Shown in pieces: positions 43,745 to 52,130 of a DNA stretch of 64,000 bases; position 1 is the stretch's first letter; every line of letters begins with the position of its first letter. The notes under the pieces are model-generated. The model did no database searches, was not told where the DNA came from, and saw only the letters and a list, made by a program, of their open reading frames with translations. The stretch is from JAEUJM01 sp041908445 (GTDB lineage: Bacteria > Actinomycetota > Acidimicrobiia > Acidimicrobiales > DATDAH01), in NCBI GenBank assembly GCA_041908445.1, contig JAYRFK010000095.1, forward strand, positions 1 to 64,000, in the 5' to 3' direction. The position numbers were made by a program, and so were the translations under genes.

Positions 43745-44985
43745 TGCCCGGCATCCACCGTGAGCGGCCCGGCGCCGACGCCATCGCCCCCGCCACCGAC
43801 GACCCGGCGGTCGACGTCGGCGACGGCGTGTGGCTGTCGCCCGGTCTCTCCAACAGCTACCTGGTCACCACCTCCGAAGAGCGGGTCGTGGTCAACACCG
43901 GCATGGGCTTCGAGGGCCCGCTGCACCGCCGCAAGTACGACGCCGTCGACCCCTCGCCGACCCGGGCGGTGATCCTCACCCAGGGCCACTACGACCACGT
44001 CGGCGGCCTGCCGGTGCTGGTCGACGAGGGCACCGACCTGATCACCCAGGCCAACCACCACGTGTGGCGGGAGGACAACCTGCGCCTCGAGGCCTTCCGC
44101 AGCCGCAACTCGGCCTTCGCCTGGATCGACGCCATCCTCGCCGCCATGGAGCACACCCGGGCCCTCGGGGTGGAGGCGGCGCCGGCCGAGCTGCCCGAGC
44201 CCACCGTGCAGTTCGACGAGCGCCTCGAGCTGACCGTCGGCGACCGCGAGCTCGTGCTCATCGCCACCCCTGGCGGCGAGACCTTCGACGCGCTCGTCGT
44301 GTGGCTGCCCCAGACCCGCACGCTGCTGTCGGGCAACCTCACCGGCCCGCTGTTCGGCCACGTCCCCAACCTCGTCACCATCCGCGGCGACCGGTACCGC
44401 GACGCCCTGACCTACATCGACTCGCTGGAGATCGTGAAGGAGCTGCGCCCCGAGCGCCTCCTCACCGGCCACTTCGACCCCATCGAAGGCGCCGACCGCA
44501 TCGCCGAGGAGATCGAAGCGATGCAGCAGGCCATGCGGTGGGTGCACGACCGCACCGTCGACGGCATGAACGCCGGCGAGGACGTGTGGACCCTGATGCG
44601 CACGGTGCGAGTGCCCGACCACCTCGACGTGGGCGAGGGCTACGGCACGACGCCCTGGAACGTGCGGGCCATCTGGGAGAACTACGCCGGCTGGTTCCAC
44701 CACCGCTCCACCACCGAGCTCTACGGCGTGGCCCCGCTGACGGTGGCGCCCGACCTCGTGGCCGCGGCCGGCGCCGACGCCCTGGTCGCAGCGGCGCAGG
44801 CCCACGTCGACGGCGGCCGCCCGGTCGAGGCGCTGCAGCTCACCGACGTGGTCCTCGCGGTCGAGCGCGGCCACGCCGGCGCCAAGGCGGCGGCCCTCGC
44901 CGCCCACGAGGCCCTGCTCGACGCCTCGGTGAACTTCTGGGAGCGGGCCTGGCTGCGTCGCTCGATCGAGAAGCTGGTCCGCTGA
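43744..44985 (+). CDS. Metallo-beta-lactamase-fold hydrolase with C-terminal alkylsulfatase-like dimerisation region, altered metal site
   Basis: A 413-residue MBL protein. The metal motif normally HxHxDH reads QGHYDH (80-85), so the first ligand is Gln. The later PGHT/PGTEAP-type segment reads ATPGGETFDALVVWLP, and the usual Asp/Glu motif reads LSGNLTGPLFGH, with Asn/Gly where Asp/Glu is typical. LTGHFDPIEG supplies a late His. The C-terminal 200 residues (WFHHRSTTELYGV, then helical repeats) fit the alkyl-sulfatase dimerisation region. Because several ligands differ, activity may be altered or depend on a different metal. Lies directly after a sulfotransferase gene. Confidence 0.8.
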   Translation: MPGIHRERPGADAIAPATDDPAVDVGDGVWLSPGLSNSYLVTTSEERVVVNTGMGFEGPLHRRKYDAVDPSPTRAVILTQGHYDHVGGLPVLVDEGTDLITQANHHVWREDNLRLEAFRSRNSAFAWIDAILAAMEHTRALGVEAAPAELPEPTVQFDERLELTVGDRELVLIATPGGETFDALVVWLPQTRTLLSGNLTGPLFGHVPNLVTIRGDRYRDALTYIDSLEIVKELRPERLLTGHFDPIEGADRIAEEIEAMQQAMRWVHDRTVDGMNAGEDVWTLMRTVRVPDHLDVGEGYGTTPWNVRAIWENYAGWFHHRSTTELYGVAPLTVAPDLVAAAGADALVAAAQAHVDGGRPVEALQLTDVVLAVERGHAGAKAAALAAHEALLDASVNFWERAWLRRSIEKLVR

Positions 44986-45752
44986 TGGCCGGCACGGTCA
45001 CCTTCGACTTCGCCGGCGCCCGGGTGCTCGTCACCGGCGGCACCAGCGGCATCGGCCACGCCGTCGCCACCTCCTTCGCGGCGGCGGGCGCCGACGTGAC
45101 GATCACCGGCACCCGCTCGGCGCCCGACGACTACGACACCGACCTCGCCGGCTTCGCGTACCACCGCCTCGACGTGGCCGACCCCGCCTCGGTCGACGCC
45201 CTCGTCGCCGGGCGCGGGGACCCTGCGGCCGCCGGGCCCCTCGACGTGCTGGTCAACAACGCCGGCGCCAACCTGCCCGGCGGCCTCGACGAGTGGACAC
45301 CCGACGGCTTCGCCGCCGCCGTCGAGCTCAACCTCGTCGGCCCCCAGCGACTCACCACCGGGCTGCGCAGGGCCCTGTTCGCCAGCGAGCACCCTGGCGG
45401 CGCCAGCGTCGTGAACCTGGCCTCGATGACCGCCTTCCGCTCGACCGACATCGTCCCCGGCTACGGCGCGGCCAAGGCCGCCATCGTCACCCTCACCGCC
45501 AACCTGGCCCGGCGCTGGGCGGGCCGGGGCGTGCGGGTCAACGCCGTCGCCCCTGGCCTCGTCGACACGCCGATGACCGCGCCCATGGCCGCCTTCCCCG
45601 AGATCATGGACGCCGAGCTGGCCCGCATCCCGATGGGGCGCACGGGCCGACCCGAGGAGATCGCGGACGCGATCCTGTTCCTGGCCAGCGCCGCCGCGGG
45701 CTACATCACCGGCACGACCCTCGCCGTCGACGGCGGGTACCTGGCGAGCTGA
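44985..45752 (+). CDS. Short-chain dehydrogenase/reductase (SDR)
   Basis: A 255-residue SDR: cofactor loop VLVTGGTSGIGHAVATSFAA, NNAG (VLVNNAGANLPGG), Ser in VNLASMTAFRS and YGAAK (YxxxK). C-terminal GRTGRPEEIADAILFLAS and ITGTTLAVDGGYL are typical of 3-oxoacyl- or steroid-dehydrogenase-like SDRs. It shares one base with the MBL gene (TGATG) and is followed by an MDR 10 bp later. Probably oxidises a hydroxyl formed in this operon. Confidence 0.88.
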   Translation: MAGTVTFDFAGARVLVTGGTSGIGHAVATSFAAAGADVTITGTRSAPDDYDTDLAGFAYHRLDVADPASVDALVAGRGDPAAAGPLDVLVNNAGANLPGGLDEWTPDGFAAAVELNLVGPQRLTTGLRRALFASEHPGGASVVNLASMTAFRSTDIVPGYGAAKAAIVTLTANLARRWAGRGVRVNAVAPGLVDTPMTAPMAAFPEIMDAELARIPMGRTGRPEEIADAILFLASAAAGYITGTTLAVDGGYLAS

Positions 45753-45762
45753 GGAGACCACG

Positions 45763-46776
45763 ATGCGACAGGTGCGGGTCCACGGTCCGGGTGACGTCCG
45801 CCTCGACGACGTCCCCGAGCCCGACCCCGGGCCCCGCGATGCCCTGGTGCGGGTCGCGGCCTGCGGGATCTGCGGGAGCGACCTGAGCTACATCCGCCTC
45901 GGCGGCCTGGCCGGGCCCGGGCCGGAGCCGCTGTGCCTCGGCCACGAGATGGCGGGGACGGTCGAGTGGGTCGGCGCCGAGGTCACCGGCGCACGGGTGG
46001 GCGATCGGGTCGTCGTCCAGCCCGGCAGCGAGGACGCCGGCCGCATCGGCGGCGGCGCCCCGATGGGCGGGCTCACGCCGGTGCTGCACGTGCCCCAGGC
46101 CGACCGCTTCCTGCACCCCGTGCCCGACGACCTCGCCCTCGACGTGGCCGCCTTCGCCGAGCCGCTGGCCGTGGGCATGCACGCCGCCGACCAGGCCGAC
46201 GTGCACCTCGGCGACGGCGTGGCCGTGTTCGGCTGCGGGCCCATCGGCCTCGCCGCACTGGCCACGCTGGTCGACCGGGGCCACGAAAAGGTGGTCGCGA
46301 TCGAGCCGAGCGCCACCCGCCGGCAGCTCGCCCTCGACCTCGGGGCCCAGGCCGCGCTCGACCCCACGGAGACCGACGTGTGGGGCGAGCTCGCGTCACT
46401 CCACGGGACCACCCCGTTCCTGTTCGGGCCCACGCCGGCGACCGCCGCCTTCATCGAGGCGTCCGGAGTCGACCGGGTGATCACCGACGTCATCGACCAC
46501 GCCGCCGTGGGCGCCCGCCTGTCGGTGGTGGCCCTGCACTACTCGCCGGTGCCCACCAGCTTCCTCTTCGTCCTCATGAAGGAGCTGACCCTGCGGGGCT
46601 CGATGGAGTACCCGCCCCGATTCGCCGACGCCATCGACCTCCTCGCCCGCCGCGACCTGTCGGCGCTGCTCACCCACAGGTTCGCGCTGGAGGAGATCGA
46701 CGAGGCCCTCGCCACCCTCGAGGGCTCCAAGGACTGCGGCAAGGTCCTCGTCACCGTCGACCCGACGCAGTCCTAG
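45763..46776 (+). CDS. Medium-chain alcohol dehydrogenase (Zn-type MDR)
   Basis: A 337-residue MDR. Catalytic zinc motif ACGICGSDLSYIRLGG (Cys), GHEMAGTVEWVG (His-Glu) and the NAD-binding VAVFGCGPIGLAALA. The usual structural-zinc lobe of four Cys (between about 85 and 115) is absent; the segment QPGSEDAGRIGGGAPMGG instead is Gly-rich, so it belongs to the single-zinc L-threonine/sorbitol-dehydrogenase-like type. It follows the SDR and may oxidise the next alcohol in the pathway. The end shares the stop TAG with the TAGGGT element before the P450 gene. Confidence 0.85.
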   Translation: MRQVRVHGPGDVRLDDVPEPDPGPRDALVRVAACGICGSDLSYIRLGGLAGPGPEPLCLGHEMAGTVEWVGAEVTGARVGDRVVVQPGSEDAGRIGGGAPMGGLTPVLHVPQADRFLHPVPDDLALDVAAFAEPLAVGMHAADQADVHLGDGVAVFGCGPIGLAALATLVDRGHEKVVAIEPSATRRQLALDLGAQAALDPTETDVWGELASLHGTTPFLFGPTPATAAFIEASGVDRVITDVIDHAAVGARLSVVALHYSPVPTSFLFVLMKELTLRGSMEYPPRFADAIDLLARRDLSALLTHRFALEEIDEALATLEGSKDCGKVLVTVDPTQS

Positions 46777-46779
46777 GGT
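46774..46779 (+). promoter_or_regulatory. -10-like element upstream of the second P450
   Basis: TAGGGT with six bases before GTG 46786 has the leaderless spacing. Its TAG is also the MDR stop codon, so it may be a coincidence. Confidence 0.3.
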
Positions 46780-46785
46780 GCGCGG

Positions 46786-48012
46786 GTGCAGTTCGACCTG
46801 ACCGATCCGGGGCTGTTGCTGTCGGCGGAGGTGCTGGCCGACCCGCGGCCGCTCTACGGCCAGCTTCGCCGCGAGGCGCCGGTGTGGCGGATCCCGGGGC
46901 AGGACACCTTCCTGGTCTCGGACCCGGCGTTGGTCCGCGAGGCGGTAGGCCGCCCCGACGACCTCTCGTCCAACCTGGTCACCCTGGTGCGCCACGACGG
47001 GCAGGGTCACCTCGAGCCGTACGGGCTGCTGCCCTACGGCGACCCGATGCACGTGCTGGCCACGGCCGACCCACCGATCCACACCCGGCACCGCCGCCTC
47101 CTCCAGCAGCACCTCAGCCCGGCGGCCGTGGCCGCACTGACGCCCGACATCGAGGCCATCGTCGACGAGCAGCTCGATGCGCTCGTCGGTGCCGGCCCCG
47201 TCGACGTGGTCGGCGCGTTCGGTGACGCCGTGGCGACCCGGGTGGTGTGCCGCCTCATCGGCCTGCCCGACGAGCTCTGGCCCCAGCTGGCCGACCTCGT
47301 GATGCGTACGGGGGCGCTGCTCGACGGGGTCACCGACGCCGCCGGCACCGACGCCGCCTCGGTGGCCGCGCTCGAGATGGGGATCATCGTCCACGGGGAG
47401 CTCGACGCCGCGCTGGCCCTCACCCCGGAGGAGCGCCCGGGCCTGTTCGGCGTGTTCGGCGCCGACGTGGCCGCCGGCGAGATCACCCTCGACGAGGTGA
47501 AGAGCATCCTGCTGATCCTCGTGTCGGCGGGCTCGGAGACCACGGCCACGTTGCTGGCCACCGCCCTCGACCTCCTCAGCCGGGACGACGCCCTGCAGGC
47601 CCGCCTGCGGGCCGAGCCCGAGGGCGTGGCCGCCTTCCTCGAGGACGTGCTGCGCGACGACGGCCCGTTCCAGTTCCACTACCGGTACGCGCCACAGGAC
47701 ACCTCACTCGGCGGCGTCGCCATCCCCGCAGGCAGCCGGGTCCTGATGATGTGGGCCGCAGCCAACCGCCCGGCGCCGGGCGCGCCAGACGTTCCCGCCG
47801 ACGGACCCCAGCCCCCGCACTACGCCTTCGGGAAGGGCATGCACTTCTGCATCGGGGCGCCCATCGCCCGCCTCGAGGCCCGCATCGCGCTTGAGCGCCT
47901 TCTGGCCCGGACGGCGGCGATCAACCCCGTCGCCGGCGACCCCTCGACCCGCCGCCCGAGCATCTTCCTCCGCCGCTTCCAGCGCCTCCCCCTCGTCCTC
48001 ACCCCCGCTTGA
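46786..48012 (+). CDS. Cytochrome P450 with Asp-for-Glu in ExxR and short meander
   Basis: A 408-residue P450: ADPPIHTRHRRLLQQHLSPA (C helix), LVSAGSETTATLLATA (I helix), heme loop FGKGMHFCIGAPIARLEA with Cys355. The ExxR motif, conserved in almost all P450s, is here DVLR (Asp287, Arg290: AAFLEDVLRDDGP). The meander between ANR and the heme loop is short (PAPGAPDVPADGPQPPHY) and lacks the usual NRDPxxFxxPxxFD. It probably still folds. GTG start; 9 bp after the MDR gene. Substrate unknown. Confidence 0.85.
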   Translation: MQFDLTDPGLLLSAEVLADPRPLYGQLRREAPVWRIPGQDTFLVSDPALVREAVGRPDDLSSNLVTLVRHDGQGHLEPYGLLPYGDPMHVLATADPPIHTRHRRLLQQHLSPAAVAALTPDIEAIVDEQLDALVGAGPVDVVGAFGDAVATRVVCRLIGLPDELWPQLADLVMRTGALLDGVTDAAGTDAASVAALEMGIIVHGELDAALALTPEERPGLFGVFGADVAAGEITLDEVKSILLILVSAGSETTATLLATALDLLSRDDALQARLRAEPEGVAAFLEDVLRDDGPFQFHYRYAPQDTSLGGVAIPAGSRVLMMWAAANRPAPGAPDVPADGPQPPHYAFGKGMHFCIGAPIARLEARIALERLLARTAAINPVAGDPSTRRPSIFLRRFQRLPLVLTPA

Positions 48013-48054
48013 CCGCCCGCCCGCGGGGGCGTCGCGCCTCGGTCCCTTGCGGGG

Positions 48055-48060
48055 TACCCT
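48055..48060 (+). promoter_or_regulatory. -10 element, leaderless start of the small antitoxin-like gene
   Basis: TACCCT, then seven bases, then ATG 48068; no Shine-Dalgarno sequence. Confidence 0.4.
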
Positions 48061-48067
48061 CGCCTTG

Positions 48068-48247
48068 ATGGCACGAAAGGTGTGGACCGCGGCGGAGCTC
48101 GACGAGCTCAGTGCCGCGGAGCGCCGGCGCATCTTCGACGAGAACCTCGTCCTCGACCTTGATGACGTGCCACCAGAGTTCGTGGAACGAGTCCGCTCTC
48201 GCACCGCTGAGCGGATCTCCACCACGGACACTGCTACGAACGTGTGA
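48068..48247 (+). CDS. Small antitoxin-like protein
   Basis: A 59-residue protein: MARKVWTAAELDELSAAERR then RIFDENLVLDLDDVPPEFVE and RVRSRTAERISTTDTATNV. The helical first half and acidic middle, directly followed at a 4-bp GTGA overlap by a toxin-like frame, fit a type II antitoxin. I do not recognise a named family. Confidence 0.6.
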   Translation: MARKVWTAAELDELSAAERRRIFDENLVLDLDDVPPEFVERVRSRTAERISTTDTATNV

Positions 48248-49476
48248 GCGGGACGCGCCGTCAGGTGCGGATCGCACCAGAGTTCTTCGACGACCTCGAT
48301 CGACAGCTGGGCCATGAGCGGGGTCCCGGCGGCGAGCCATCGGTGCATGACTTCGAGGTGCACGAGCTGCTGTCGATCGTCGAGGTCTTCGCGACGTCGT
48401 TCGACCACCTACCGGCCCACATCCCAGGTCGGCGGGACTACCGGGTCCTGATGGCGGCGGGTTCCCTGGTCCCTCGATTCGCCGTGGTCGGCCAGCTCGC
48501 CCGGGATGGTGCGGTCGAGCTGGTCCAGGTCGATCTCGACCTCGGTAGCGGCTGGGATTCAAGCGACTCGGGGGCGGGTCATGATGGCGGGGTGACGGCC
48601 GTGGGGTTCAAGGGGGTCGACGGGCTGCGGCTCGCGGGGGACCGGTTCCCGGCCGAGGGCGCCGGCGAGCGGACCGAGGAGGGTCCGCCGGTGGTGTTCC
48701 TGCACGGCGGCGGCCAGACCCGGCACTCGTGGGGCGGCACCGCCCGCCAGGTCGCGGCCCGCGGGATGACCGCCTACACCCTCGACGCCCGGGGCCACGG
48801 CGACTCCGACTGGGCGGGCGACGGCGACTACCGGCTCGCCCTGTTCGCCGGCGACGTCGAGGCCGTGGTGGGCCAGCTCGGCGAGCGGCCGGTGCTCGTC
48901 GGCGCCTCCCTCGGTGGGCTCACGTCGATCCTGCTCACCGGCGAGCTCTCGCCCGGCGTCGCCCGGGCCGTGGTGCTGGTGGACATCGTCCCGGACATGG
49001 AGCCCGCCGGCGCCGAGCGCATCCGGGCCTTCATGGCCGAGCGGGCCAACGAGGGCTTCGCCTCGCTCGAGGAGGCCGCCGACCTGGTCGCCGGGTACAA
49101 CACCCACCGCGAGCGCCCGCCCGACCCGAGCGGCCTGGCCAAGAACCTGCGTGAGCGCGACGGCCGCTGGTACTGGCACTGGGACCCCCGCTTCATGCAG
49201 GCCGTCGAGGGCAAGTCGCCGTCGGAGATCATGGACGTCGACCGCCTCCACGCCGCCGTCGAGCGCATGGTCGCCGACGTCCCGGTGCTGCTCGTCCGGG
49301 GCCGCATGAGCGACCTGGTCAGCGAGGAGAAGGCCGACGACTTCCTCAGCCGCTTCCCGACGGTCGAGTTCGTCGACGTCTCGGGCGCCGGCCACATGGT
49401 CGCCGGCGACCGCAACGACGCCTTCACCGACGCCGTCCTCGCCTTCCTCGACCGCCACCAGCTCGCGCCTGGCTGA
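48244..49476 (+). CDS. Toxin-like N-terminal module read in frame into an alpha/beta hydrolase
   Basis: A 410-residue frame of two parts. Residues 1-115 (RRQVRIAPEFFDDLDRQLG, LLSIVEVFATSFDHLP, GRRDYRVLMAAGSLVPRFAV, VELVQVDLDLG) look like a RelE/HigB-fold toxin, beta-strands and all, and follow a small antitoxin-like gene at a GTGA overlap. Residues 117-410 are an alpha/beta hydrolase: VVFLHGGGQTRHSWGG, LDARGHGDSDWAG, nucleophile elbow GASLGG, catalytic His in GAGHMVAGD. No stop separates them; a GTG at 48592 (VTAVGFKGVDGL) could start the 294-residue hydrolase alone. Either a natural fusion or an independent hydrolase behind a toxin gene that has lost its stop. Confidence 0.75.
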   Translation: MSGTRRQVRIAPEFFDDLDRQLGHERGPGGEPSVHDFEVHELLSIVEVFATSFDHLPAHIPGRRDYRVLMAAGSLVPRFAVVGQLARDGAVELVQVDLDLGSGWDSSDSGAGHDGGVTAVGFKGVDGLRLAGDRFPAEGAGERTEEGPPVVFLHGGGQTRHSWGGTARQVAARGMTAYTLDARGHGDSDWAGDGDYRLALFAGDVEAVVGQLGERPVLVGASLGGLTSILLTGELSPGVARAVVLVDIVPDMEPAGAERIRAFMAERANEGFASLEEAADLVAGYNTHRERPPDPSGLAKNLRERDGRWYWHWDPRFMQAVEGKSPSEIMDVDRLHAAVERMVADVPVLLVRGRMSDLVSEEKADDFLSRFPTVEFVDVSGAGHMVAGDRNDAFTDAVLAFLDRHQLAPG

Positions 49477-49574
49477 TCGCGCCGCGGCGCGGGTCCTGCG
49501 CGAGCCTGAAGCTGGCGCATCGCGCCGCACGAGGTGCGGTCGGCCACGCCGAGTCGGGGTCGGCGCCGAGCGGG

Positions 49575-49738
49575 TCAGGCGCCGGTCATCAGGAAGTAGG
49601 GGGTCGGCAGCAGGTCGCACGCCCGGTCCCATGCCAGCACCTCGGGGACGGGGAGGTCGGTGCGCTCCCGCACGAGGCGCAGCGCTTCGACCTCGGTGGT
49701 CAGCAGGTCGTGCTCGTAGCGCGGGGTACCCGCGCCCG
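49575..49738 (-). pseudogene. Fragment of an aminoglycoside-phosphotransferase-like gene
   Basis: The minus frame reads PRYEHDLLTTEVEALRLVRE, RTDLPVPEVLAWDRACDLL, PTPYFLMTGA and stops. This is the N-lobe strand-helix of APH-like kinases (usually ...YERDILxxEVxALRLVREHTDVPVPEVLA...SPYLVMexLPG). Neither the start nor the C-lobe is present. The remnant sits between the hydrolase and the RCC1-like gene. Confidence 0.6.
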
Positions 49739-49791
49739 GCGGCGCCGGCCGCCGAGGAGTAGCCTCGGTTCGCCGACGATCGGGGGCGATC

Positions 49792-51021
49792 ATGCGCTGG
49801 CGGAACGGCTGGATGTCGATGGGCGCGGTGCTCGGGCTGGTGCTCGCCGTGGGGGTGGCGCCGGTCGCGGCCTCGCCCGGCGCAGCGGGGCGGGGCGCCG
49901 CCGGGGGCACCGGGGCCGGACGGTCCGTGTGGGCCCAGGTGAGCGCCGGTGACCGCCACACGTGTGGCATCACGGTCGCCGGGCGCCTGTACTGCTGGGG
50001 CTCGGACGCCGCCGGCCAGCTCGGCGACGGGGGCACCAACACCGACCAGGGCGCGCCCGTAGAGGTCGCGGGCGGCCGCAAGGTCTGGGTGCAGGTCACC
50101 GCAGGCGGCTTCCACACCTGTGCCCGCACCGTCCGGGGCCAGCTCTGGTGCTGGGGCTCGGACTTCTGGGGCCAGCTCGGCAACGGCGGGGCCAACACCG
50201 ACGTCGGCGCGCCCGTGCAGGTGACCGGCGGTGGTGGCGCCTGGGCCGACGTGAGCGCCGGCTACCAGCACACGTGCGGCCGGACGCTCGGTGGCCGCCT
50301 GTGGTGCTGGGGCAACGACGGCAGTGGCCGTCTCGGGGACGACGCCGCCGTCGCCGACCGCACCGAGCCGACCGAGGTCGCCGGCGCCACCGCCGACTGG
50401 CGGACCGTGACCGCGGGCACCTTCCACACCTGCGCGGTCAAGCGCTCGGGTCGCCTGTTCTGCTGGGGTCTCGACAGCGCCGGTCAACTCGGCGACGGCC
50501 CCCCGCTGGTCGGGCGGCACACCCCGGTCGAGGTCGCCGGCGGTCGCACCGACTGGACCGCGATCGCCCTGGGCCGGTCGCACACCTGTGGCCTCCAGCG
50601 GTCGGGCGCGTTGGCCTGCTGGGGCTGGGACGACGCCGGCCAACTCGGCGACGACGCCGCCCACGCCGATCAGGCGTCGCCCGTTCCCGTCGCCGGTGGG
50701 CCGTGGCGCGCGGTCACCGCCGGCGGCTACCACACGTGCGCGTCGGGTCGTGCCGCCCGCGGGTTCGGCGACCAGGTCTACTGCTGGGGCCTCGACACCT
50801 ACGGCGCGCTCGGCGACGGCGCGCCGCTGGCCGATCAGCCGCTGCCGGTCCCGGTGTCCGGCGGGGTGGGCGTGCTCTCCGCGCTCGACGCCGGCGAGTA
50901 CCACACCTGCGCCCGGCTCGATCTCGGTCGCCTGCGCTGCTGGGGCCTCGACAGCAACGGCCAGCTCGGCGACGGCGGCACCAACACCGACCAGGCCGCG
51001 CCGGTCCTCGTCGCGGGCTGA
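49792..51021 (+). CDS. Secreted seven-repeat RCC1-like beta-propeller protein
   Basis: A 409-residue protein with a signal peptide (basic start, GAVLGLVLAVGVAPVAASPG core) and seven RCC1-like repeats filling the rest. Each repeat has the pattern VSAG-x-x-HTC...G-x-L-x-CWG-x-D-x-x-GQLGDG, with HTC and CWG in every repeat (HTCGITV, HTCARTV, HTCGRTL, HTCAVKR, HTCGLQR, HTCASGR, HTCARLD). The paired Cys in each repeat could form disulfides outside the cell and lock the blades. Seven repeats make a closed propeller. Role unknown; probably adhesion, sensing or binding. Followed by a TauD-like gene 20 bp downstream. Confidence 0.88.
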   Translation: MRWRNGWMSMGAVLGLVLAVGVAPVAASPGAAGRGAAGGTGAGRSVWAQVSAGDRHTCGITVAGRLYCWGSDAAGQLGDGGTNTDQGAPVEVAGGRKVWVQVTAGGFHTCARTVRGQLWCWGSDFWGQLGNGGANTDVGAPVQVTGGGGAWADVSAGYQHTCGRTLGGRLWCWGNDGSGRLGDDAAVADRTEPTEVAGATADWRTVTAGTFHTCAVKRSGRLFCWGLDSAGQLGDGPPLVGRHTPVEVAGGRTDWTAIALGRSHTCGLQRSGALACWGWDDAGQLGDDAAHADQASPVPVAGGPWRAVTAGGYHTCASGRAARGFGDQVYCWGLDTYGALGDGAPLADQPLPVPVSGGVGVLSALDAGEYHTCARLDLGRLRCWGLDSNGQLGDGGTNTDQAAPVLVAG

Positions 51022-51040
51022 TCGACGAAGCGGTGGCGTC

Positions 51041-52084
51041 GTGACCCTCGTCGAGCCCGGGACGGGCGCGCTGCGGGTGCTCGAGCCGCGGTGCGAGTGG
51101 ACGTCCGCCGCCCTCGCCGACGAGGACGGCTGGACCGAGCACCTCACGCCCGCCGAGCTGGCCGAGCTCGACGCCGCCCTGCACCACGCCATGCGGTGCT
51201 CGACCGACCCGCTCGCCCTCACCGTCGACGACTACCCCCTCGACGAGCTCGCCCACCGCCTCGCCGCGGTCGAGCGCGAGCTCATCAACGGGCGCGGCTT
51301 CGTCCGCCTCCGCGGCATCGACCGCTCGGCCTACACGCAGGACGAGATGGAGCTCCTCTACTGGGGCATCGGCCTGCACCTCGGCATCCCCCTCGCCCAG
51401 AACAAGCACGGTCACGTGCTCGGCGACGTCACCGACCAGTCCAAGGCTGCGAACGACCCGACCGCCCGGGGGAACGAGCTCGGCGGCATCGCCCTGCCGT
51501 TCCACTGCGATGGCGCCGACCTCGTCGGGCTGCTGTGCCTCGAGAACGGCATGGGCGGCGGGCTCTCGGCGGTCTCGAACTCGGTCCGCATCCACAACCG
51601 CCTCGTGCGGGAGCGGCCCGATCTGGCCGAGGCGCTCTACCAGCCCTACCCCTACGACTTCCGCGGCGAGCAGCCCGCCGGCGGCCCGAGCTTCTACTCG
51701 CTGCCCGTGTTCACCGAGTGGGAGGGCCGCCTCTTCGTGCGCTGCATCCCGCCCTACATCTGGGCGTCGCAGCGCCATGCCGAGGCCCCCCGGCTCACCG
51801 ATCTCCAGCGCGAGGCCCTGCAGGCGGTCGAGCAGCTGGCCGAGGAGCCGGACAACCACGTGCTGATGGAGCTGCGCGCCGGCGACATCCAGTTCATCAA
51901 CAACTTCCACGTCCTCCACGGCCGCACCGCCTACGTCGACGACCGCCCGACCGGCCGGGTCCGCCACCTGAAGCGCCTGTGGCTGGAGACCGACGAGCTC
52001 GGGTCGCGCCCGCCCCACTTCGCTCGCCGGAGCCACTGGGAGGGCAACCGCTCGGCCAGCCGCCTCCGCCCCGCCGGCGGCTGA
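51041..52084 (+). CDS. TauD/TfdA-family Fe(II)/2-oxoglutarate-type oxygenase
   Basis: A 347-residue protein. Iron motif HxD in LPFHCDGADLVGLLCL (about 151-166) and the distal His in NNFHVLHGRTAYVDD, with the usual Arg in GRVRHLKRLWLETDE for 2-oxoglutarate. An N-terminal extension of about 70 acidic residues is longer than in TauD. It belongs to the clavaminate-synthase/TauD-like group often of unknown substrate. GTG start 20 bp after the RCC1-like gene, so possibly co-transcribed. Confidence 0.85.
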   Translation: MTLVEPGTGALRVLEPRCEWTSAALADEDGWTEHLTPAELAELDAALHHAMRCSTDPLALTVDDYPLDELAHRLAAVERELINGRGFVRLRGIDRSAYTQDEMELLYWGIGLHLGIPLAQNKHGHVLGDVTDQSKAANDPTARGNELGGIALPFHCDGADLVGLLCLENGMGGGLSAVSNSVRIHNRLVRERPDLAEALYQPYPYDFRGEQPAGGPSFYSLPVFTEWEGRLFVRCIPPYIWASQRHAEAPRLTDLQREALQAVEQLAEEPDNHVLMELRAGDIQFINNFHVLHGRTAYVDDRPTGRVRHLKRLWLETDELGSRPPHFARRSHWEGNRSASRLRPAGG

Positions 52085-52130
52085 CGGGGAATCTCGCGCC
52101 CCGCGGGGCGTGGGGCGGTTGACTGGGGCG

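Noticed and set aside
46774..46779. TAGGGT before the second P450 as firm evidence of a separate promoter
   Set aside because: The TAG is the stop codon of the previous gene, so the hexamer may arise from coding constraint; kept only at low confidence.
52097..52110. CGCCCCGCGGGGCG palindrome before the MFS gene as an operator
   Set aside because: It is pure GC and expected by chance in such DNA; there is no other support.
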